Below are positions 58,602-64,000 of a DNA stretch of 64,000 nucleotides, piece after piece. The stretch is taken from the NCBI RefSeq assembly GCF_005869875.1, contig NZ_VAWG01000009.1:62001-126000 (forward strand), given 5' to 3'. Both the position numbers and the translations under genes were made by a program. The stretch is from Paenibacillus pinistramenti (lineage in GTDB: Bacteria > Bacillota > Bacilli > Paenibacillales > Paenibacillaceae). Position 1 is the stretch's first letter. Each line of letters starts with the position of its first letter. The notes beneath the pieces are model-generated. The model saw only the letters and a list, made by a program, of their open reading frames with translations, made no database searches and was not told the DNA's origin.

Positions 58602-60569
58602 TCACAAGAAAGGATGGGGATAGGGATTCAGCTCTTCCGGCTTCAGCCTGCCTGTCTTATACCCTAATTTCTGCGGCACCTCGAATACCCGCTCCAAACC
58701 GCTCAGCCGGATCAGCGAATGCCCGAACGTCATCGGCAGCAGCCCCGGAATCAGCACTTTTACGCAGTAGAGCCCTTTAACCGCTATTTCAGGGGAAGTC
58801 TGATCGACCACAATGACGTCAAGCCCCTGATCCAGCAGCTTCTGAACGAGACTCTGCATTTCATCCGCCATATCCTCATAAACCTCTGCTGGCCCGGCCC
58901 CGCCGCTTAATGTCCAGCCTGAACCCGGCGGTGCTTCCCTTTCTTGCTCCAGCAGGAATGCAAGTCTTGATTCTGCCTCAGGCAGGCTGTAAAGCAAGGC
59001 ATGGTCCTCCATTTCCTCCACTTTGGAAGCATCAGCGAACAGCTCCCTAATATGCGGGAGGCGCTCCCTGTACCCGGCTTCGATCCGCGGGATAGCTCCG
59101 GCCAGCTCGAATAAGGCGCTCTTGGCGGCCCGGACAGGATCCGGATGCGCTCCCGCCGAGCAGAGCAGATTGGCTTGGCCTGCCTGCTTGTTCCTGGCGA
59201 TGGCCCACACGCTCGGAATGCCATGCTCCATAGTGGAATTATAAATATGCACATCGTACCCGGCCACGGACCGGACCCGCTCCAGCATCAGACGGAGCTG
59301 CCTATCCTGAACCTCAGACACATCAAGATACGGCAGAGGCAGACGCCCATACCAGGTCATGAGGAACGAATCGCGCTCCACAACCTCGAGAATCCCGTGA
59401 AAAACAGCCTCGGCCAAGCTCCCTCCCAGGGCGCAGCCGTTCGAGAACTCATTAACGAACCCCGCTCCCCCGCTGTAGTAAGCAAGCTGCTCCGGCACCA
59501 GAACCGGAGTCTGCTTCCGGAAGGAATAGCCCCATACCCAAGGAATCGGAAGCGCAGGATCAAACGGCTCATAAGGACAGTCTGGATCCGCATACTGCTC
59601 CTGTGAATAGACCCCTGCCGAAACAGGGTCCATGGCTGCCGGGCCAAGCTCCAGATAACTTTTGAACACGCTGGTCTTCTTTGCCCTTGGCGACATCCCG
59701 CACAGACGCTCCAATCCTTCAAGCACAGCCGTAACCGCGCTGGATTTGTAGGAATGCGACCGGCCGCCGACGGCTTCGTTGCCATAAGGAGCGGGCAGAC
59801 TCATCACCACTTCAGCATAAGACTGCAGCAGCAGATTGGCCTTCTGATTTAACAGGCCCGTTCGTTCATCAAAATAGCATTCGAGAAGCCCCTTCCCAAG
59901 CACCTCTTCGGGGATGCAGCGGTAGGCGTCCGGAGCGGCCTTGGGACTAGGCGGGAACTCCAGCTTGGCAGCTGCCACGGAATCCTCGGGAATCGACCCG
60001 CAAATTTCACACGCAGGGTGCGGAAGAACGGCATGCCAGCTGCATTCGGCAGTCTCCATATGCACAAGACACAGCTGCCTGGACAGACGGGTACCCCTTC
60101 CCTGCAAAAAGCTCCCGGCCTCCTCCGAAATCAGATAGGCCAGCTGCCGGATTCCGCCGGATCGCAGCTCCTGCTCCCGGACGATTTTTCCATAGAAGAG
60201 CAGGCTCGCCTGGGAGCTCAGAATCTCTTCCCGCTCACTGCCGGCGCTGATCAGTCTGTATTCCGCGCACTTCGGGCATCCCGGTACGCCGGGGACAGCG
60301 AGCAGACCGGCCGCTCCTTCCCGCTCCATCATATAGCCGGCCAGCCAGGGAATACCCCTGTCCTGCAGGCGCTTTCCCTCCTGCAGCAGCAGCTCGGGCT
60401 CCCATTCGTCCTGCAGAACCAGGGCCAGCTTGGCAGTTAACGGCAGGCCGCCGGACACCTCCTCCTGCTGAACAATGCTGCAGGTCTTCTCCAGACGGGC
60501 CCGGACAGCTTCGGCCAGACGGCCCTGCCCGACGATGACCACGGCTGCAGCCGGATTGTCCTTATTCAT
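58602..60569 (-). CDS. TOMM cyclodehydratase, E1-like/leader-binding domain fused to YcaO
   Basis: 655 aa. Residues about 1-215 are an E1/ThiF-like and leader-binding half with a Cys4 zinc site (CPKC near 98 and CEIC near 188). Residues 250-655 are a YcaO domain: GRSHSYKSSAVTAVLEGLERL, GCALGGSLAEAVFHGILEVVERDSF with ATP/Mg-binding Glu residues, and the Pro-rich end NPYPHPFL expected for azoline-forming YcaO. It should use ATP to cyclise Cys/Ser/Thr of a peptide into azolines. The start overlaps the preceding gene by 8 bp, with AGGGAGGGCAGG. No dehydrogenase for azole formation is visible. Confidence 0.92.
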   Translation of the reverse strand: MNKDNPAAAVVIVGQGRLAEAVRARLEKTCSIVQQEEVSGGLPLTAKLALVLQDEWEPELLLQEGKRLQDRGIPWLAGYMMEREGAAGLLAVPGVPGCPKCAEYRLISAGSEREEILSSQASLLFYGKIVREQELRSGGIRQLAYLISEEAGSFLQGRGTRLSRQLCLVHMETAECSWHAVLPHPACEICGSIPEDSVAAAKLEFPPSPKAAPDAYRCIPEEVLGKGLLECYFDERTGLLNQKANLLLQSYAEVVMSLPAPYGNEAVGGRSHSYKSSAVTAVLEGLERLCGMSPRAKKTSVFKSYLELGPAAMDPVSAGVYSQEQYADPDCPYEPFDPALPIPWVWGYSFRKQTPVLVPEQLAYYSGGAGFVNEFSNGCALGGSLAEAVFHGILEVVERDSFLMTWYGRLPLPYLDVSEVQDRQLRLMLERVRSVAGYDVHIYNSTMEHGIPSVWAIARNKQAGQANLLCSAGAHPDPVRAAKSALFELAGAIPRIEAGYRERLPHIRELFADASKVEEMEDHALLYSLPEAESRLAFLLEQEREAPPGSGWTLSGGAGPAEVYEDMADEMQSLVQKLLDQGLDVIVVDQTSPEIAVKGLYCVKVLIPGLLPMTFGHSLIRLSGLERVFEVPQKLGYKTGRLKPEELNPYPHPFL

Positions 60570-62193
60570 AATCCTGCCCTCCCTTCAGCCGTACGCCATA
60601 GACGCACAGCTCGGACATGAACTCTTCTACTGCCAGATCTGCAGTCTCCACACTCCACTGCGCATTAGCCAGACGCGTAAGCATTTCTTTTACATCCTCC
60701 GCTTGATAATTCTCCTCTGCCTGCGGTATATCCCATTCTGTCCCGGCCACGGCTGTAATTCCAGTTGTGGTTCCGGAATCTCTCCCAAACCCCGTCTGCA
60801 GGTCCAGCAGTGCCCTTACAAGCACGCGGCGGAGCGCATAGGTAAGATTGAGATCGCAGGCGGCGTACCATTTGCTGTCAGCATGGACCCATATAACCGG
60901 GGCAGCCGCCGCTCCTTCACTCCAGTAGAGCTCCCATTTGCCGGCAAGCTGATTCAGCGACTGCAGGTAATAGCTGCAGCGGGGGTCCTTTACCTCGCCA
61001 AGGCGGATGGGAAATACAGCGGCTCCCGATTGCCGGCCGTGCAGTCCAGCCTTCTCCTCCAGACAGGACTGCAGCGCCCTGCCGATGGCTTCCGGATAAG
61101 TTGTTCCAACGCCGATGCAGGTTTGGCCGCTCCCATGATCACTAGGGCATAACCGTTCAGCCAGCCGGGCCGTATAGGCCTGAAGCCCGGTTAAGCCGGC
61201 CTCCCTTCGTGCTTCCCAATGGGTATATCCGGCGCAAAGAGCAGCAGGAAGCTTTCCGGCAGGCCCCGGAGCAAGAGGGTCCGTGCTTTGAGACCTGCAG
61301 ACGGATAAAGGCAGCTGGATGAAATCCCCTTCATCCAGTTCATACAGAATGCCGGTATGCGGAGAAGCCAGCCGGGCCAGCAGGCTGTAAAGCGCCTCCA
61401 GGTCCATTTCATCCTTTGCTGCATGAACCGCAGCGCCGCTTAAAGGCACCCAAATCGGGGCCGCAGGGGAACTGCCCGTTGCGGGCGAGCCCCCGGCCAA
61501 TGGATGCCTCTCAACAGGATAAATTCTCCCTTCCAGGGCGGCTTCATGAAAGACATAAACCTGATTGTGCAACTGGAGGCTCCGGGTTTCCAGATACAGC
61601 TCGGCATAGTGAACCATAACATTAGAGAGGATGGAGTAAAGGAGGGAAGAAGGCGGAGCATCCCTGTCACTGCCTGGGCTGGCTTGATTGCCTTTATTGC
61701 CTGGTATGCCTGGGATGCATGGGATGCCTGCATTGTCTGCATTGTCTGCACTGCCGGCATTGTCTGCATCAGGAACATGCAGCCGCCGCCAGGCGGACTC
61801 CAGGCAGGCGTCTGACCGCCTGGCGGTCATGGGGCCGAGGAGTCCCAAGCCGCGGGCGAATGCCGCGGGCAGTAGTATTTTTCCTCCAGCGGCACAGACG
61901 TTAAAAATTTTCCGATACAAAATAAGATCCAGAGAGGAAAGCGCCAGCAGGATAACAGGATAAGCTCCGATCGTCTCCTTCCATTCTCGTTCTTCCTGAT
62001 TCCGGGATACGCTGCGGCCCTCTATCAAGCCCGTTTCGGTTCCAGGGAACAGCGTGCCCGCGGGCGGATAAGGCTCATCGCTCAAAAACACAGCCGAACA
62101 CGCCGGCACCTCAGATTCCTGTAAAAGCGGCAGCAAATATGGCATAACTCCGCTGTCCCCGATCACCAGCAGTTCATTCCGTTTGGCGTCCAT
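60562..62193 (-). CDS. thiazole/oxazole-peptide maturation protein, ThiF-like
   Basis: 543 aa. Starts at ATG 62193 (MDAKRNELLVIGDSG) behind GGAGGGG; a longer frame to 62241 runs through a tandem repeat. The N-terminus is Rossmann-like (LLVIGDSGVMPYLLPLL). It resembles the TIGR03693-type putative thiazole-containing bacteriocin maturation proteins of Bacillus, which accompany YcaO enzymes of the heterocycloanthracin group. A repetitive linker near residue 155 (NADNAGIPCIPGIPGNKGNQ) separates the halves. Coupled to the YcaO gene by an 8-bp overlap. Exact role unknown. Confidence 0.8.
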   Translation of the reverse strand: MDAKRNELLVIGDSGVMPYLLPLLQESEVPACSAVFLSDEPYPPAGTLFPGTETGLIEGRSVSRNQEEREWKETIGAYPVILLALSSLDLILYRKIFNVCAAGGKILLPAAFARGLGLLGPMTARRSDACLESAWRRLHVPDADNAGSADNADNAGIPCIPGIPGNKGNQASPGSDRDAPPSSLLYSILSNVMVHYAELYLETRSLQLHNQVYVFHEAALEGRIYPVERHPLAGGSPATGSSPAAPIWVPLSGAAVHAAKDEMDLEALYSLLARLASPHTGILYELDEGDFIQLPLSVCRSQSTDPLAPGPAGKLPAALCAGYTHWEARREAGLTGLQAYTARLAERLCPSDHGSGQTCIGVGTTYPEAIGRALQSCLEEKAGLHGRQSGAAVFPIRLGEVKDPRCSYYLQSLNQLAGKWELYWSEGAAAAPVIWVHADSKWYAACDLNLTYALRRVLVRALLDLQTGFGRDSGTTTGITAVAGTEWDIPQAEENYQAEDVKEMLTRLANAQWSVETADLAVEEFMSELCVYGVRLKGGQDYE

Positions 62194-62223
62194 GCAAGAC
62201 ATCCCCTCCAGGATTCGTTCATC

Positions 62224-62280
62224 AGTCGTTCTCCTAATCATAAGTCGTTCTCCTAATCATAAGTCGCTCTCCTAATCATG
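62224..62280. repeat. three tandem 19-bp repeats
   Basis: Units 62224-62242, 62243-62261 and 62262-62280 (AGTCGTTCTCCTAATCATA; the third differs at two positions). Read on the minus strand each unit contains ATGATTAGGAGA, so each carries a start codon and a Shine-Dalgarno-like AGGAGA upstream of the maturation gene. Confidence 0.9.
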
Positions 62281-62316
62281 ATACGTCATCCTTTTCCGGG
62301 GAATGCCCATTTCCGA

Positions 62317-62937
62317 TCAGACTCCGGCCCTTTTAAAGCCTTCCATAATCCTGTTCCAGCCAGGATCGAACCCCCGCCAGTCCCTTCCGCCCGAGATGGT
62401 CACGGAGGCTACCCGCTGAATTCCCCAATCGTCGTAGCTGATCTCTCTGGACGCATCCTGATGGAGGTTCACAATCAGCAGCCGAAATCCTTTATTGGCA
62501 ATAGGGTTAAGGGCCCGCTCCAGCTGATAGGCTTCCGAACTGGTCGTCAGAATGCGGACAAAGCAGACGGGATGCTCTTTAATGAGCCGCAGGAACCGGG
62601 CAGTCCGGCGGTCGGCTTTTTCTCTGAACGAAGGATAAAGTGTCCTGGGGTCGTACGGTACAGGGAAATCATGATAGGACTCAATCTGGTAAGCGGTATC
62701 CTGAATGACATAATGGTTCTGGACGATATTGACCGTTCTTAAATTCTCCCATTTCCAAAAATCCTTAAACTGCAGCCGAAGCAGCCTGGACAAATGAGGG
62801 ACCGAATAGGAAAGGAACCAGTCCAGCGGCCCGGCGCTTTGACGGAGTCCCAGCCTCCTCAGCTGATAGGCGGTTTGGCAGGTCGCTCCAAGGCTGATAT
62901 AAGCGGGATAGACTCCGCGGCAGTGCTTCCAGTTCAA
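62317..62937 (-). CDS. DUF1796 papain-like cysteine peptidase family protein
   Basis: 206 aa. The DUF1796 N-terminus is clear: YISLGATCQTAYQLRRLGLRQSAGPLDWFLSY, with the putative nucleophilic Cys near residue 19 and later RILTTSSEAYQLERAL. Start is TTG 62937 with AGAGGTGAG. It is first in the strand order before the two TOMM genes, separated by 124 bp that includes the 19-bp repeats. A peptidase next to a TOMM enzyme pair could process the precursor, but this family is uncharacterised and the idea is inference. Confidence 0.82.
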   Translation of the reverse strand: MNWKHCRGVYPAYISLGATCQTAYQLRRLGLRQSAGPLDWFLSYSVPHLSRLLRLQFKDFWKWENLRTVNIVQNHYVIQDTAYQIESYHDFPVPYDPRTLYPSFREKADRRTARFLRLIKEHPVCFVRILTTSSEAYQLERALNPIANKGFRLLIVNLHQDASREISYDDWGIQRVASVTISGGRDWRGFDPGWNRIMEGFKRAGV

Positions 62938-63086
62938 AGCGGCTCACCTCTTGGATTTATTTTTCCGGTCATAATAAAGAATGGCGATCCCGCCCCTGCA
63001 CGCAGGAGATGAGACCGCCCTTTGCTTTTCCTTTATAGCTTAATCTGAGCTGCTGTTCATTTGATTGGCGTGGAAGCGCCTCTCCC

Positions 63087-63236
63087 CTAGTAAGGCCCGC
63101 CAACCAGAAGAGTACGGCTAATGATAACCAACAGAATGAACAGAACCAGAATCGCGCCAGTCGATGTAAACGCACCAGGACCTACTCCGCCACAAGATGC
63201 GCACGATGCACAAGATGCACCACCTGCAACCGCCAT
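63087..63236 (-). CDS. tiny membrane protein with repeated Cys-Ala-Ser motif (copy e)
   Basis: 49 aa: MAVAGGASCASCASCGGVG, PGAFTST, helix GAILVLFILLVIISRTLLVG and end GPY. The N-terminus holds three Cys in C-x-x-C-x-x-C spacing. Strong ribosome site GAGGAGGTG and the shared promoter-like block 63264-63306. It opens the TOMM cluster on its 5' side, while copies a-d close it. Confidence 0.88.
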   Translation of the reverse strand: MAVAGGASCASCASCGGVGPGAFTSTGAILVLFILLVIISRTLLVGGPY

Positions 63237-63464
63237 AAGCTAGACACCTCCTCGATCAACATCTACCTCATCATATCCGCTATTAACACGATTTGACTGG
63301 GCTTTCACCCTCCTGCCCTGAGAAAAAGCAAACTCCGGCCTAATGGTGCAGACTCCTAATCCAATTCATAAACGTTATGAATGACTTGTGTGTCTGCCGA
63401 AACATCCTCAAACCAAATTGCGTATAAGAGATAAGAGCTTACATTAAGCAGGCAGGTGATAACA

Positions 63465-63714
63465 ATGCACGATATACGGAGATTTGCCATCATGCTTAGC
63501 CTGTGACAATAAGTTCCTTCCTGGGGGTTACTTGATCAAGCATTTTTATTGGAATGTACCGAACGATCAATTTGGCAGACTGTCAAAAGCTAAAATTCAT
63601 TGCTCATGCTGGATGTGCAGCCAGAAGAGCCGGACACTGGGTTTGCCGAAATCACAAAAAGCCAGAGTCGAGGGGCTCCAGTATCAGATTATGAACGATC
63701 TCGAAAGAGATTAG
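63465..63714 (+). pseudogene. small Cys-rich protein gene, probably frameshifted at the 5' end
   Basis: The longer frame (63484-63714, only a TTG start) reads KHFYWNVPNDQFGRLSKAKI then HCSCWMCSQKSRTLGLPKSQ, a small basic protein with an HCSCWMC cluster seen in short uncharacterised bacterial proteins. A good ribosome site (GCAGGTGATAACA) precedes ATG 63465 in another frame, which stops after 13 codons (MHDIRRFAIM..). A frameshift near 63490 would join them. Upstream 63307-63464 shows nothing definite. Confidence 0.5.
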
Positions 63715-63927
63715 TTCAGCAGTCTTGAGGAAGAGAACGAGGATCTGAAATGCTGGTCGAATATCTAAAAAAGATTAATCCGAATCTGCATGGAGAGGGA
63801 AGCTGGATAAGCAAGCCCGGTTCAGGATCATCGAAATAATGACGGTGAACTGCTCCATCGTCACGTCATGTAAAGATTGCTGAGGTGAGGCCAACCCGCT
63901 AATCGGATCGGCCTACTCCAGCTTGCC
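63715..63927. other. intergenic, no supported feature
   Basis: No frame with a ribosome site or family. The minus strand ends of a gene from beyond the window start after it. Confidence 0.4.
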
Positions 63928-64000
63928 TTATAAGCTTTGAACCGCATCTTTAATCGTATTCACCAGATAAACGAGATCCTCCTCCTCCGAGGAAAGCGGA
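63928..64000 (-). CDS. 3' end of an unidentified gene
   Basis: The minus strand reads LSSEEEDLVYLVNTIKDAVQ, then SL and a stop at 63930-63928. The fragment is too short to name; the acidic start and amphipathic helix are compatible with the C-terminus of many cytosolic enzymes. Confidence 0.5.
   Translation of the reverse strand, partial: PLSSEEEDLVYLVNTIKDAVQSL

Overview
The window looks like chromosome from a spore-forming Paenibacillus-type Firmicute. Evidence: an alpha/beta small acid-soluble spore protein behind a sigma-G-like promoter, YlbJ, YunB, LytH, YutD and YycC orthologues, tiny YjcZ-like proteins, a T-box-controlled trpS, a TreR/TreP/TreA trehalose locus, and two carbohydrate ABC systems, one beside a YesM/YesN-type two-component pair. 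Most of the window is GC-rich; about 35.1-46.6 kb is clearly AT-rich with different codon use.

Layout. 0-16 kb holds housekeeping and sporulation genes: heme O synthase (partial), trpS with T-box, a mutarotase-like protein, SASP, an M3 oligopeptidase, yycC, a DUF2225 protein, a truncated globin, ylbJ, a copper-amine-oxidase-like stalk protein, NAD kinase, yutD, lytH and yunB. 15.6-20.4 kb is a treA-treP-treR operon with two TreR-type operators on its promoter. 20.5-25.1 kb carries single genes (GNAT, DinB-like, PhzF, alpha/beta hydrolase, MFS). 25.1-32.6 kb is a sugar locus: regulator, lipoprotein, two permeases, membrane acyltransferase and GH2 enzyme, with a CcpA cre box on the lipoprotein promoter. 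46.7-57.5 kb is a second sugar locus: two permeases, lipoprotein and GH31 glucosidase, divergent from a histidine kinase and AraC-type response regulator.

The most unusual region is 37.9-46.5 kb. Fourteen copies (twelve full or near-full, two shortened) of an imperfectly palindromic element of about 85-165 bp alternate with single small genes or decayed genes (LprI-like, ATP-grasp, toxin-antitoxin relic, GNAT, two VOC proteins, NUDIX, HIT, nucleotidyltransferase). Nearly all lie on the minus strand, with the stop codon usually 13-40 bp from one element and the start 35-91 bp from the next. The outer arms pair as boxes around TATAAC/GTTATA and TATTCACG/CGTGAATA, and the interior folds into three arms whose sequences change in step. 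This is the architecture of an integron cassette array with attC-like sites but no integrase in view.

A second notable region is 57.6-63.3 kb: an azol(in)e-peptide (TOMM) cyclodehydratase pair (ThiF-like protein and E1-like/YcaO fusion) with a DUF1796 protein, flanked by five tiny one-helix membrane proteins with Gly/Cys/Ser-rich N-termini, one carrying a repeated Cys-Ala-Ser motif. Four of the five are too small for a usual ORF cutoff and no classical TOMM precursor is seen, so these tiny proteins are candidate substrates.

All calls come from reading the sequence and recalling family features; no searches were run.
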